DNA of 64,000 nt from Beta vulgaris subsp. vulgaris (GCF_026745355.1 NC_079208.1:59878892-59942891), one strand, 5' to 3'. Positions 10,260 to 23,243 are shown, counted from the first letter of the stretch. Notes: generated from the sequence alone by a model not told the origin. Numbers and translations are program-made.

Positions 10260-11402
10260 CCAATTCAAACGACCCGTTTGCCACCTATAATCATGAGCGT
10301 CGTGCTGAGGTTGTGTCACACACCTTCATTGCCATGCTAAGACAACCTTGTGTCACCCACCTGGCCACTTTGAATCGAGCTTGTGAAAGAAAAATTGCAC
10401 CCTCTTCTGCATTGGAGGAAGAAGGTATTTGATCACCCATCTACTTTTTGGTGACAATGTGTTATTGTTAGGTGTTGTAGTAGTAAATCTACACCTTTCA
10501 GCGTGAAAAGTCTTTGACAGTTAATATGCAATCTCATGTTAGAAACTAATTGAAGACAGAAGTAAACTACCTTACTTTACTAATACCGAAATCTATTCCA
10601 AGATAGCTTGAATATCCTGCAAAGTGAAAATCTAGGTCTATATTTGGGTGTATGCCCGCCACTCTTGATAATCTTACAGCCAACCATATGCAAGTGTTCT
10701 TTTACTAATACTTACTCCAGAAGACTTAACTAGTTTCTGCTCCAATTTTTTGATCTTAGTATGTTGATCAGCTCAAACAACACCCTCCCTAGCTCAGGAG
10801 TCGGTTTTACAGTTAGTAGCTTGGTTCATACTACGTGTTGATGCCTCTTTTGTGAGTGTTACAAAAATAGGTGGGACTATTACGAAAGGACCTAGTTAAC
10901 CAACTCCCTTCAAGCTGAGTAATCGAGCATCCGAGAAGAAGGTCTCATTAGCACAAAGATAGAAGTGCGCGAAAATATTAATTCTATCACTCCAACTGAA
11001 TGAAAGCAATAGATCAGTTCTTTAAGGACTTCCATTAGAATATGCTAAATGATTGAATAGATCTGCAGCCAGCCTTTCAGGAATCAGGGTGTGTGGTTCA
11101 ACCTTCTAGTTGGTACTCAAAACAAGATAGCTCATATAATGGCAAAAAAGTGTTGGTGCTCAAAATTTTGCATGAATATCACTAGGATCTTCCCCAATTC
11201 CCTAGTTATTGTATAACAATATATTTCGGATTGTAAATTCGTAATCATTTTTTTGAGAGGATAATTCAGTTTTATTTTGATGTATGGTATTTCCTTCTTC
11301 ACCAAAAAAATAGAGTATGTAACATAGTTTTTTCTTTCTTCCATACACCTAAAAAAAAACCTGAATCACAATAATCCTGGAAAAAGGCTTATTTGAATGT
11401 AT
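10260..11402. other. Intergenic, no gene recognised
   Basis: Beyond the hAT-like end near 10287 I see no coding frame of interest and no clear element ends. The base composition is more even than the neighbours, so it may hold old retroelement remnants, but I cannot name them. Confidence 0.4.
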
Positions 11403-11946
11403 GTAAAGTTTCAAGCTTCTGTGCTCTGCATTCTATTAATGCAGCTTTCAAATTTATATCTTTTACCCAAATGATGTTCTAGAATCTAGCTTATGGTCTT
11501 GTGTTCTCCGTCGTTAACGACGAAGGGATAAACACTTGTATCTTTGTAAGTAGAGATTTACAGAGACAATGTACGAGAAGCTAATTAACTAAGAAAAAAT
11601 TACTAAAGCCAAAGGTCCTTAGTAAGATAAAGAGAAGGTACTGTACCCTTTAATTAGGGGAGTTTGCAATCTGAAGCTTTTGAGTTTGAAGGTTCTGACT
11701 TTTTGCAGCAGTTGACTAATTTAACCAGATTCCACAACTACAACAATGTTCACACAAGCCTTCAAAGTACCTAATCTAACCATAATGTCAAACATTGAGT
11801 ATTTAATCAAATACTTCTACATTAGTGTGGATTAGGTACTGTAGCTTTTGCTTTTCGCTCATTCCTTCAGTTGAACTCTGTAATTTTTGACCAAGAATGT
11901 TAAGCAGAATAATTTTGAAAAATCAAGCTGTAAGCTCTAGTAGTTC

Positions 11947-11954
11947 TATAAAAA
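11947..11954 (+). promoter_or_regulatory. TATA box of peroxidase 1
   Basis: TATAAAAA lies 91 bp before the chosen ATG and is conserved in the sister gene at 16070-16077. It lies downstream of an earlier in-frame ATG (11897), so that ATG is probably not transcribed; this supports 12038 as the start. Confidence 0.7.
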
Positions 11955-12037
11955 GGAAGCCCGCCATTGATGATCGGACACCAAAAGAAAGCGAGAAACA
12001 AGTGCATATACATTTCGCTTCCATCTCTTTACTTGTC

Positions 12038-13573
<1,536 letters not shown>

Positions 13574-14089
13574 GCCATAAGGCTTACATGATATGCTTTT
13601 ACTATTTACTTTCTAAGACCAATTGTGTAATAAAACTAATTGGAAAATCTATGTATACCAAAGCATTCTGTTACCTTTCTTATCTCGCAAGATAATTGCT
13701 GAAAATGTAAGGAAAAATTGACACCATTAATCCTATGTTTGGAATGTGCTTTCATATCAATCCCATGTTTGATTTCTTAATGAATGATCCTAAGTTTTGG
13801 AATACCGTTTCCATGGTCTGGAATGAAGAAAAGTAAAATTCAACCTGTTAAACAAGTAGATCATCACCTAGAGCCAAAGACTAATATGGAAAGACACCTC
13901 AAACTTCGGATTTACCATGTTAATGTTCCTGAAATGTAATCCAAAATTTCAATCTAATTTTGGATGCAATGCAGGGTTGATTTTTATCAAGAACTTCGAC
14001 TATCTACATTTTAATTAACTGATTAACCAAATTGTCATATGAATGTAAATACATTGTATAGAACTTCAGAGAGCTCTATGTGAGCTGTG

Positions 14090-14376
14090 AGCCTGTCACG
14101 GTCAAGAAATTTTATTTCAAGCCCGCACCGGCATGAGCCCGCCTAGATGGCCCATGGGTCGGTCCGCGGCTCAAATACCCCTTTCCTTTGTTTTTTAGCC
14201 TAAAACTGTCAAAATTTCAAAAAAACAACATAAACACGGGCCAGGCTCGCGGGAGGCACGAGCCCGGCCCGCAGGCATGTGGACAAAATTTGGAAATTTC
14301 AAGCCCGACCCGACCCGTCATTTAATCAAGCACGCAGGCCAATCCCATGAACAGGCCCGACCCATGCCCAACTCTA
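14090..14376. repeat. GC-rich gcccg/cccgac repeat, probable hAT remnant
   Basis: The block is dense in gcccg, ggcccg and cccgaccc words. It ends gcccaactcta (minus-strand start TAGAGTTGGGC), resembling TAGAG-type hAT ends seen elsewhere here (55008, 19603). I could not find a matching left end or a TSD. Confidence 0.4.
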
Positions 14377-14798
14377 TTTGCAAGGTGTATTATGCAAATT
14401 TAAGTTCCCATAAAAAGAGAAAGTAGGCTCTAAGGATCAATGAATCTATTTTACTGCTTCTTTTCTTTTTCCATGTCCCGTTATTAATGCTCTAAGTCAC
14501 ATCAGACTCCCATTTTTGGATAGTGTGATAGTTTAACATGGAAATAAGATCATTCCTCAAGAGTTCTTTGTCCAATCCTCTAATATCATTGCCATTTGTT
14601 AGATAAACAATTCCCTCATCAATTCAGTCAAAATAGTCTTTTGTACCATATAGTCTCAATTTAGTTGAATATGCTGGTCTAGCCAAGTTAATATTAAGGA
14701 TGTATAACAAACATTGGATAAATGGTACAAAATCAAATGTGACTCAATAGGCAGAGTGAGAAGTATTTCTTCTCCCTCGAAGCTCCAACCCTGATCTT

Positions 14799-15118
14799 TT
14801 TTTTTTTTTTTGACAACAAGGAAATTTGCATTAATGAAAAATTGGAGTACAACCTAATGGTAATACTACCAAACTAAACAAAAACAAGAAACAACTAACG
14901 CTAAAAAAAAACAATAACTCGTACAAGCAACTTAACATAAACTCTAACTAGTAAAAGTCCAGTCCGAATAAAGTTTGTCATGAGCGATGAGGAGTGAAGT
15001 TGGATATGAGAGGAAACCTGTTGAAATACACAACCCTGACGATCTTCATAAAGAGATTGCCTTACAACCGCTAGTAGATCCCAATGTCCACTAGGCACGA
15101 AATCCCAAGGTCCCTGAT
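14799..15118 (-). mobile_element. 5'-truncated LINE-like retroposon, minus strand
   Basis: The plus strand shows a run of about 16 T after the left flank, i.e. a poly(A) tail on the minus strand. The sequence before the tail (minus strand: cattaatgcaaatttcc) resembles plant L1 3' ends. A perfect 15-bp target duplication, tccaaccctgatctt, flanks it (14784-14798 and 15119-15133). There is no usable coding frame. Confidence 0.75.
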
Positions 15119-15271
15119 TCCAACCCTGATCTTGATGACTTCGCCATAGCTCATAGGCTCTCGAATCTCAAAGCTAAAGTTTCAAGCTTCTCTTGATAAA
15201 GTACGAGTTGCTATGCATTCTATTGATGCAGCTCTCAAACTTATAATTTACCCAAATGGTGTTCTACCTTA

Positions 15272-15631
15272 AGAGCAACTCGGCGGTACCTTTGAGGTAC
15301 CTGCTTGCAATTTCTCAAAACTTGGAGCAACTAGTTTTGTCATTGGAGGAGAAATGATATTGTAGCTAGGAGAAAGCACGTAGCTCCCAAAAGCAAAGCA
15401 CGTAGCTCCCAAAAGCTTGTTACTTTGTTGAACTTTTTCTGGGCCTCTCTTGGCCTCTTGTACCTTTTTGTTTCCCACAATCAATATTTCCATCTCGCTT
15501 TTTGTGGGACCTACAAAAACCACAAGTGGTTGTAGCTTTTCATTGGGAGAGGTTGTAGCTTGGAAATATTGTAGTTTGGAAATCTAATATGGCAAACAAA
15601 GCTACAAAGGTTGTTTTTATTGTAGTTGCTC
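15272..15631. mobile_element. MITE with TTA target duplication, only in unit B
   Basis: Inverted ends are agagcaact at the left and agttgctc at the right, with TTA on both sides (15269-15271, 15632-15634), as for PIF/Harbinger (Tourist-like) elements. Unit A reads through the corresponding site without it. It lies about 530-890 bp upstream of the peroxidase 2 ATG. Confidence 0.8.
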
Positions 15632-16069
15632 TTACGATCTCGTGTTCTCTGTCATTAACGACGAACGGATAAGCTCTTCTATGATAGAGATTTATTTGAG
15701 ACAAAGTACGAGAAGCTAAGTAAGAAAAAAATATAGCAAGAGGTCTTTAGTAAGATAAAGAGAAGGTACTTTACTCTTTAATTAGGGGGATTTACAATCT
15801 GAAGTTTTTGGCTTTGGAGGTTCTGACATTTTGCACCAGTTTGACTAATAAAACCAGATTCCACAACTAAAAGTTCACACGCCTTCAGAGCACTTAATCT
15901 AACCTTAATGTCAAACATTGAGTATTTAATCAAATACTTCTACATTAGTGTGGATTAGGTACTGTAGCTTTTGCTTTTCGATCATTCCTTCAGTTGAACT
16001 CTGTAATTTTTGACCAAGAATGTTGAGCAGAACAATTTTAAAAAATCTAGCTGTAAGCCCTAGTAGTTC

Positions 16070-16077
16070 TATAAAAA
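16070..16077 (+). promoter_or_regulatory. TATA box of peroxidase 2
   Basis: TATAAAAA lies 91 bp before the ATG, the same place as in peroxidase 1. Confidence 0.7.
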
Positions 16078-16160
16078 GGAAGCTCGCCGTTGGTGATCCG
16101 ACACCCAAAGAAAGTGAGAAACAAGTGCATATACATTCCTTTCGCATCTCTTCAACTGCC

Positions 16161-17707
16161 ATGGTTACTCGTACTAATATGATGAAACTCACAATTTGGG
16201 TGGGTTTGTTCCTTTTAGGGACAGCCCAAGCACAACTTTCCGCCAATTATTATGCAAAGACATGCCCGAAAGCTCTCTCCACTATCCGAAATGCAGTTCG
16301 TAAAGCAGTTTCTGCAGAGAGTCGCATGGGGGCATCTTTGCTCCGTCTTCACTTTCATGACTGCTTTGTTAATGCATGTCCTCGTTCCCTCTTTCTTATA
16401 CTAAGAAGTGCTAAGAATTTATTATTTAAGTAGAAAAAAGTTCTAAATATTAAGAAAGTGCATGCAAGTGTAATGGAAGCTGATAACTGACTTGAATGCT
16501 GATGTTTTTTTTGGGTTGTGCAGGGATGTGATGCATCCGTTCTTCTAAACGATACCTCGACGTTCACAGGGGAGCAAACTGCAGGAGCCAATGCAGGATC
16601 TCTGAGGGGATATACTGTCGTTGACAGCATTAAATCTCAAGTTGAAAGTGTTTGCCCAGGTGTTGTTTCTTGTGCTGATATTCTTGCTGTAGCTGCACGG
16701 GAATCTGTTGTTTCAGTAAGTTAAATTAAAAGTCTCAGTACCAAAGCCATTTTCCAAGTTCTGGTTTCGAGATTTCAGTAGTAGTGATATGACACTATAA
16801 GTTTGATGAGAAAAGCAAATCAATCAATACTTATACTAATGTTAACTTGAAATCTAACAGCAAAAATATAGAAAGTACTTTTTCAGTTTCCAAAAACTCG
16901 TTTTTCATCAGAAAATAGAACCCGAAAAACTCAAAACAGGCAATAATAACGAACAAGGCCTTGCTAGTTTCTATTTGCTGACTTTTGTCTCAAAGATAGT
17001 GCTAACCAATAGATCATTTGATTTTCTATAGCTACGTGGCCCAACATGGCAAGTGCAACTTGGAAGGCGAGATTCCACAACAGCAAGTCTAAGCACCGCA
17101 AATTCTGATATCCCATCCCCAAGTATGGACCTTCGTGGCCTTCTATCATCCTTCTCGGACAAAGGACTGACGGCCAAAGAAATGGTGGCTCTAGCAGGTG
17201 AGTGGGAAACGAATTTTAACAAAGCTGACCTTCTAGCTTATCTATTATCAGCTCTGTAATACAGCATCTGGAGTGACACTAAATTAGCTGAATGGAAAAC
17301 GAATACTGTTCTGTTATGCAGGAGCACACACAATAGGGCAAGCCAGATGTGTGGTATTCCGCAATAGAGTCTACAACGAGAGCAACATCGATGCATCATT
17401 TGTTACTTCTGTGAAATCCAACTGCCCAAGCAGCGGTGGAGACAACAATCTTAGCCCGCTGGATTCAACAACTCCTGTCGTCTTTGACAACGGGTATTTC
17501 AAAGATTTAGTGAACAACAAAGGTCTGATGCATTCAGATCAACAGCTTTTCAATAACGGATCCACTGATTCTCAGGTCACATCTTACAGCAAAGGTTCTT
17601 CATCCTTTCATAAGGATTTTGCACGCGCTATGGTGAAAATGGGCAACCTCAGTCCCCTCACCGGCACAAACGGACAGATCAGAACCAATTGCTGGAAAAC
17701 CAACTAA
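16161..17707 (+). CDS. Class III secretory peroxidase 2, tandem duplicate (4 exons)
   Basis: Exons 16161-16373, 16524-16715, 17032-17197 and 17322-17707 give 318 residues with the same exon lengths as peroxidase 1. The signal peptide, distal Arg/His, proximal [10 protein letters not shown] and eight Cys are all kept. Replacements are few, e.g. IQNAVRK to IRNAVRK, RDSVVS to RESVVS, LGGPTW to LRGPTW and PVAFDNG to PVVFDNG. The Gly-to-Arg change at the exon 3 start falls in a well-conserved GGP loop and could affect folding or activity. Intron 1 again needs the GC donor (aat|gcatgt), so that change predates the duplication. Reading frames are intact; function is presumably wall-associated phenolic oxidation. 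Confidence 0.92.
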
Positions 17708-18642
17708 GCCATAAGGCTTTCATGATCTCCTTTTACGATCTACTCTTTAAGACCATTTGTGTAATAAAACTAAGTGAAAAAAATCTTTGTGTACCCAAAG
17801 CATTCTGCTATCTTTTTTATCTTGCAAGATGTTGCTGAAAATGTAAGGAAAAACTGAACATTAATCCCATGTTTGGAGTGTGCTTCCATATCGATCCCAT
17901 GTTTAAATTGTTGCTGAATACCCCTAAGTTTCGGAATACAGTTTTTACATAGTCCCAACTAAGAGCTGACCAATTTGGCAGGTGATAAAAAGCTATGTAT
18001 CAATCATGGTAGCATAGTCTGGAACGAAGAGAAAGGAGAAAAAGAACGAGAATTTGGACAAAAAAAAAACAAAGAAAGAAAAGCAAAATTCAGCCTTTAA
18101 AACAAAACAAGTAATAAATCACCTAGAGCCAAAGATTGATATGAAAAGACACCTCAAACTTCGAATTTACGTTGTTAATGTTTTCGAAATGCAATCCAAA
18201 ACTACAACTTATCAAGCACTTGTTTTCGAATTGAATTTTGTACGTAATGTAGGATTGGTTCTTTTTTATCAAGGACTTGTAGTACTACGATCTTTGGCTC
18301 CGGAACTGAAATCATTTCCTTGTATCTGAGAGGAACTTCCAGATTAATAGGATGGAAGCTTACTCAGAATAAAATAGAATTTTTCTCCTATGATCGATCA
18401 TTATAAACCTCAACAACTCCGAATTGGAATCTACATTTTAATTAGCTGATTAACCAGAATGATCTTGAATGTAAGTGACTCAATTTGTTGCATACAACTT
18501 CACAAAGCTCAAACTACATCCAGAATATACTAATTGACACAAATATTTAAACAATCAAGATTAACATCTGAAAAACTACAAAAGTTAGCATTAATGAAAA
18601 AAAAGTTGAAATAATTACAGAGATAATGAATTGAAGTTATCT

Positions 18643-19263
18643 TCATGCTTGATGAATGTTGCGAATTGCAGTAGTGATGCTTTTACAATCATATTCCATC
18701 ACCTTTATCCAATTCTCAAAATCGCCGATTTCCTACTCACACATTTACTCACAAAATCAAAAAATTTGAATTCCTATACAATCAAAAAATAAAACTAAAC
18801 GACATTGATTTGCGTGCGTACCTTAATCGCAGTGTTAAGAGATCGAGAAGCATTCAACCATTGTTGAGTTTGTTTATGAAATCGGTTAATCGTAACCGTT
18901 AAAGATCGAATTTCAAGTTCAATTTGTTTTTGATGAAGAAAAGATTCTTGAACTCCGCCATTAACAGCATCTACCATAAGCTCTGAAACTCGAATTCCAG
19001 CTTTAATGGCTTCCTTCTTCGATTTCTCTGTTGAAATAATTAAAATTTAAAATCAAATCGTGAAATTTGTGTTTTGTTAACGATTTGAGAAATGCTAGGG
19101 TTTGAAGAGAGAGAAAATTACCAGTTTGATTGCGAAGGGAAGAAGATGAGACTTGATGTTGATGGAGTAAATTGAGCAAGGAAGATTCGAGTGTGGTGGT
19201 CATACCTTCGGTTGAAGTTGCAGGTTCGTGTGTTAATGGCGGATGTTGGACTGATATAGACAT
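18643..19263 (-). CDS. BLOS1: BLOC-1 subunit 1 (BLOS1/GCN5L1 homologue, 3 exons)
   Basis: Minus-strand exons 19263-19122, 19027-18822 and 18732-18643, with GT-AG introns, give 145 residues. After a variable N-terminus come ESSLLNLLHQHQ, a Lys-rich turn (KSKKEAIKAG), the coiled-coil region VDAVNGGVQESFLHQKQIEL and IDENTITY-level motifs of the plant family such as KQTQQWLNA, then EIGDFENWIKVMEYDCKSIT and AIRNIHQ at the C-terminus. In Arabidopsis, BLOS1 is an endosomal BLOC-1 subunit that interacts with sorting nexin 1 and affects vacuolar traffic of PIN and other membrane proteins. Length is normal. The ATG at 19263 is only 65 bp from a hAT element, so the leader is very short or starts in transposon DNA. 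Confidence 0.9.
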
Positions 19264-19327
19264 CGGATGATCGGAAAAAGCGTCGATGTTTTTTCCGTTG
19301 CGAAGGTTGGTTGTTGCAAGTTAACTT

Positions 19328-19603
19328 TAGAGTTGATTATTTTGGCCCTGCCCGCTTTTTGGGCGGATTTTGGGCAAATTTTTTGACCCGTGGTCGGACC
19401 CGATTCGTTTTTTTTTTCTTTTAGGCAAGTTAAAAATGACTTTTTAGTCTATTTTTTGGCCCGAAAAGCCCGTTCATTTTGGCTCGAAAATAGTGGGCTT
19501 TGGGCACAAAATTTTGGCCCGCCCCAACCCGACCAAGGGGCAATTTTTTTAGGCGTGACCTGGCTCGAACATGTCCCGGACTCCCGGCCCCTGACCACCT
19601 CTA
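19328..19603. mobile_element. Small hAT element abutting the BLOS1 start
   Basis: Left end TAGAGTTGATTATTTTGGCC; minus-strand right end TAGAGGTGGTCAGGGGCCGG. Flanks gttaactt (19320-19327) and gtttactc (19604-19611) agree at 6 of 8 positions, consistent with an aged hAT duplication. The interior is rich in ggcccg/gggc words. Confidence 0.7.
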
Positions 19604-20011
19604 GTTTACTCTATTATCTCCCTTTTAATGTAAGTCTAAGCCATTAAATTAGGATTTTTTTATCTAGAAGAATACAAACTCTCGCAATAATACAAACTCT
19701 CGCAATAATACAAAATTTTGATTATTTTTAAATAATACAAATCTTCCAGTAGGGCATGACTGGTTATGACTTGTTGGTGCAGGTAAATTGCTTACGTGGC
19801 AGTTACTTCTTCTTCCTTGTTTGCTATAGTTCTTCTTCCTCCATTTTTTCGTTTCATTCTTCTCTCCTGCTCCCCCTCCATTGTCTTTTTCCCTTGTCCA
19901 CCCCTGACCCCACCCCATCCCCACCCTTAGCCCCGAAACCGATCTCCTCAACCACCGTCCTTTTCCCCTGACAGAGCCACCCTACCCCGAAATCACACCC
20001 ATCCAGAAACC

Positions 20012-20400
20012 ATGTCTGTTTCGGAGCAAAATTCAAGCAATAATCTTAAAGTCGCCAGGAATATAATTCACAAAAATGGCGCAATCATTAAAGATTTCCA
20101 ATCTCACTCCCACTCAATCATCGCACTTAATGAACAATGGCAAAATTTCCAGAATTCTTTCGAAATGGCTCAATATTCGTTACAAAGGAGAGTGAAATCA
20201 ATATGAACAAGAATCAAATTGAGAATTCTTAAAAATGGATTGAATTGCGGCAAAAAAAGTTGGAATTCAAGGAGAAATCATTAAGTAAAAGGATTAAAAT
20301 AGTGGAGATGAAAGAGAAGCAAGTGAAGGATCGGATGAGGGTGGTGAAGGAGAGGCAGAGGATGGTGGAGAGAGAAAAGGCAGAAGATGGATGGGTTTGG
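20012..20400 (+). pseudogene. Captured coiled-coil gene fragment (possibly FRIGIDA-like)
   Basis: ATG at 20012 opens 64 codons ending in a stop. A second frame from about 20245 is almost all Lys/Glu (KKLEFKEKSLSKRIKIVEMK). Together they resemble the N-terminal coiled coil of plant FRIGIDA-like proteins, but the match is from memory and weak. Stops and a frame change show it is not a functional gene. Confidence 0.35.
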
Positions 20401-20715
20401 TGGTTTTTGGGGGTGGGGTGGCTGGGTTTGGTGGTTTTCTAGGGTGATGGGCTAGGTTCAGTGGTTTTCGAGGATGGGTGGCTGGGTTTGGTGGTTTTCG
20501 GTGGTGGTTGTGGGGTGGGGGAAACGAAATGGGGGTGGTTTTGGTGGTGGCAATGGAGTGGATGAGATGTTGGGGTTGGGGTTGGTTCAAGTGGGTGGTG
20601 GGTAGCATGGAAAGGTGGCCGTGTTCGGTGGGCTTCAAGGAGGTGATTTCGGTGGTGGCAGTGGGGTGGAGGAGATGTCGGGGCTGGGGTGGGGGGTTGG
20701 GGGAGGAGGGAGAAA
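20380..20715 (+). repeat. G-rich degenerate minisatellite
   Basis: Irregular repeats around gggtggctgggtttggtggt with many G runs lie inside the Mutator-like element. The plus strand has strong potential for G-quadruplexes. No coding sense is apparent in any frame. Confidence 0.7.
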
Positions 20716-20966
20716 GAAGAAAGATAATTTTGTAATTTTTTAACCTGTTTTAGAGGTTACAAGTCAACTTAACGTACGGGAAGAATTTTGATGTAAAGTT
20801 TATATTATTAAAAAATAATCAAAAGTTTGTATTGTTGCAAAAGAACGGGCAAAAGTTTGTATTATATTATTGTAATTAAAAAATCCATTAAAATATGAAA
20901 TAAACGAAAAATTTAACGATATAGATTAAATAAAAAGTTTAAGAGTATAATTTGGAAGAAGAAACT

Positions 20967-21640
20967 GTTGGGAATATGGTAGTATATGAGGCTTAATGGG
21001 GTGTATGGGTGTGGAGAAAGGTTGCGTCGAAAGAAAAAAACGGTGAAGGAGTTGAAGGTAGGTGGCTCGAGGGGTGGCTCGGAGTGGTTCGAAGGGTGGT
21101 CGAGGGATGCTCGAGGGGTGCCCAGCTCACCCGCGCTTGAGGGCCGCGACCGCACGTCTGCGGGAGAGAGAGAAGCAGCTGGGCTGCTGTTCGCCCGCGC
21201 TTGAAGGCCTGCACCCACCCCGCGCCCGCAGCGACGAACTGCTGAATAGTCTCGAAACTCACTGACTGCCCGCGGGATATCGAGCGCGGCCGCGGGAATT
21301 CGAGTGACAAAACCGTGTGTTTTGTTTTACTCGGTTTTCTTTACTAATTAATGTGGGTATAAATATAAACCCTAGTTATGTTTATTCTTCATCTTTAAAC
21401 ACATAGTTGGAGAGAGAGAAAGCTTTAGAGAGAGCTCTTGAGTGCTTTTGTAATCTCTATCAAACATTCATCGATTCCTAGTGCAGATTCGTGGTTTTTC
21501 TCCCAGTTCTTGGGTTTCCACGTAAAATTTCTGGTGTGTTCTTTCTTGCTTTCTTATTTGATATTCTATATTTGTTTGATATTATTTCTAGATTGATAGT
21601 CAATAGAACTTACAAAAACATTGAGGTCAGGGTACAATCA
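20967..21640 (+). mobile_element. LTR-like sequence (Copia type), probably solo or remnant
   Basis: It starts tgttgggaatatgg. A GC-rich middle follows (about 21060-21300), then TATAAATATAAACCC (21358-21372) and gagagagaaagc plus tttccacgtaaaatt downstream, which is the usual layout of plant Copia U3-R-U5. I found neither a primer binding site nor a TSD, so the borders are uncertain. Confidence 0.5.
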
Positions 21641-22593
21641 TACAACGTAGAAAATGATGCTAATATACATGAATGCCGTATAAAAACTCAATGATACAAA
21701 ATACGGGTTTACCATATATGAAATGATAGTTTAGGTCCATCTTACTCTAAAGACTCGACTACCCTAACTTTTTTTTTCCTTGAAAAATTGAGTGAAAAAT
21801 TAGTTTGGAGTTCCCTTGCATTAGAGCATTGCCACCAATGATCCAAAAAAACATATCATTCTTCTCTCTAGATCTCATCTTACAAAAGTTGATCCTGACT
21901 CATGATCCGTTTTAACAAATGCATCAATTTATGATTAGAAAAAAAAAATAACATTATTCCAAAATAAAAACTCAAGTGTATAAAATCTAAAGAGAGACAA
22001 AATAAATTGTACATGTGGACTCCACTTTTAATTACTTCATTACTTGTTCCATGACTTAGATTATAGATTACCCTAATTAGCTAGGTGACCCAAAAACCAT
22101 GAGAAGAAGGTCACGATGTTTTAGATCACACTCCATGACACATTTTCATGATCTAAAAAACATGAGTGATTATGCTCTTATAAGATACAGAATATCAATA
22201 TGTGACACGATTAGAATCCCAAATCTCGATAGTTACATCAACTCATCAAGTCGAATATTATAAATTGACATATTAGATTAATGAACTAGTGAAATTATCA
22301 AAATCACAATATAAATCTAATAAACTAGAAAAAGTGACTAATTCCTAACCAACCGATGGTGTTCTACTTTAACTAGAGCCACCATCACCAGGAAACCATG
22401 AACTTCCCCCAGTTTTGAAGCATTGATCTGCTCTCCATATCTTCAGTATATTATTCTTTAGTAAAAAGTTGCTTTTCACTTTCATGTGTTTCTTCGCGAA
22501 TACTTTAGTCAATTACTCCGGCACGAGGTGTATACTCGGATGCAAGTTTCTAAGTATTCAATTCGGCTATTTTATAGTAAATATATGGCAAAA
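21641..22593. other. Intergenic, no gene recognised
   Basis: AT-rich sequence with no convincing coding frame, RNA gene or element ends. Confidence 0.4.
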
Positions 22594-22855
22594 GCTAACG
22601 GACGCCCCGGGGGCGCTAGATAAGAAATATATTGTTGTATTTAATTACTCATATTTATATAAAATAATATAATAATGTAGAATTCCAATGCAATGCATTT
22701 AAATGCTTTGCATTTGAATTAAATGTTTTCCCCTTTCCTTTTGAAAAACATTAAATTTTTTGCATGATTTATACATTATTCTATTATTTGTATAAATATA
22801 AGCAATTAAGTACAACAATGTATTTCTTATCTAGCGCCCCGGGGCGTCCGTTAGC
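22594..22855. mobile_element. MITE with about 75-bp near-perfect TIRs and a GC-palindromic tip
   Basis: Left end GCTAACGGACGCCCCGGGGG; the minus-strand right end is identical apart from one G. The inverted match continues for about 75 bp (cgctagataagaaatayatt and on) around an AT-rich core of about 110 bp. I could not see a clear target duplication (flanks aaaa / aagatcc), so the superfamily is open; a Mutator type is possible. Confidence 0.85.
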
Positions 22856-22896
22856 AAGATCCTAAATATATTAAGTTTTTAGTTTAAAATAAAGTA

Positions 22897-23241
22897 CTCC
22901 CTCCGTCCCAAAATATAGTTTTCATTTTCCTTTTTTCACGGTTATTTATGCAAGTGGAATCTAAGAGGAATAGTAAAGATTTTTTATTTATTTAATAAAT
23001 GTTGTATGGGAAAAGATGATTTTAGGAGAGAGAATGGAAATAATTGGTGAAAGAACATTAATTGTAACTTTTTGGTTGAATAAACAAAGGAAAAAACAAA
23101 ATTCAAGAAGCAAATAAATGATGGGACACGGTTTTTCTAGACAAATTACGAAAAAAATGTGGAACTATATATGGAAATGAGAACTATATTATGAGACACT
23201 CAAAAAGGAAATGAGAACTATATATTTTGGGACGGAGGGAG
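22897..23241. mobile_element. Stowaway-like MITE, family 1
   Basis: TIR CTCCCTCCGTCCCAAAATAT at both ends, TA duplication at 22895-22896 and 23242-23243. A second copy, in the opposite orientation, is at 49301-49633. Confidence 0.93.
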
Positions 23242-23243
23242 TA

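Larger units (their letters stand above)
15174..18510 (+). repeat. Tandem duplication unit B (peroxidase 2)
   Basis: See unit A at 11403-14083. This copy has gained a MITE in its 5' region. Downstream, 17790-18490 parallels 13660-14070 with small indels. The BLOS1 stop codon lies about 130 bp past its right edge. Confidence 0.88.
19652..20886. mobile_element. Mutator-like element with long TIRs and captured sequence
   Basis: Imperfect inverted ends of roughly 100 bp begin ggattttttta and carry repeated aatacaaactctcgc / aatacaaacttttgc words. The 9-bp flanks attaaatta (19643-19651) and attaaaata (20887-20895) match 8 of 9, as expected for MULEs. No transposase is present. The interior holds a broken coiled-coil frame (20012-20400) and a very G-rich tract, as in Pack-MULEs. 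Confidence 0.75.

Noticed and set aside
11897..12037. Upstream in-frame ATG of peroxidase 1 giving a 47-residue extension
   Set aside because: The conserved TATA box lies downstream of it, and the extension would bury the signal peptide.
20294..20638. Pro/His-rich minus-strand frame
   Set aside because: It is the complement of the G-rich minisatellite in the Mutator-like element.
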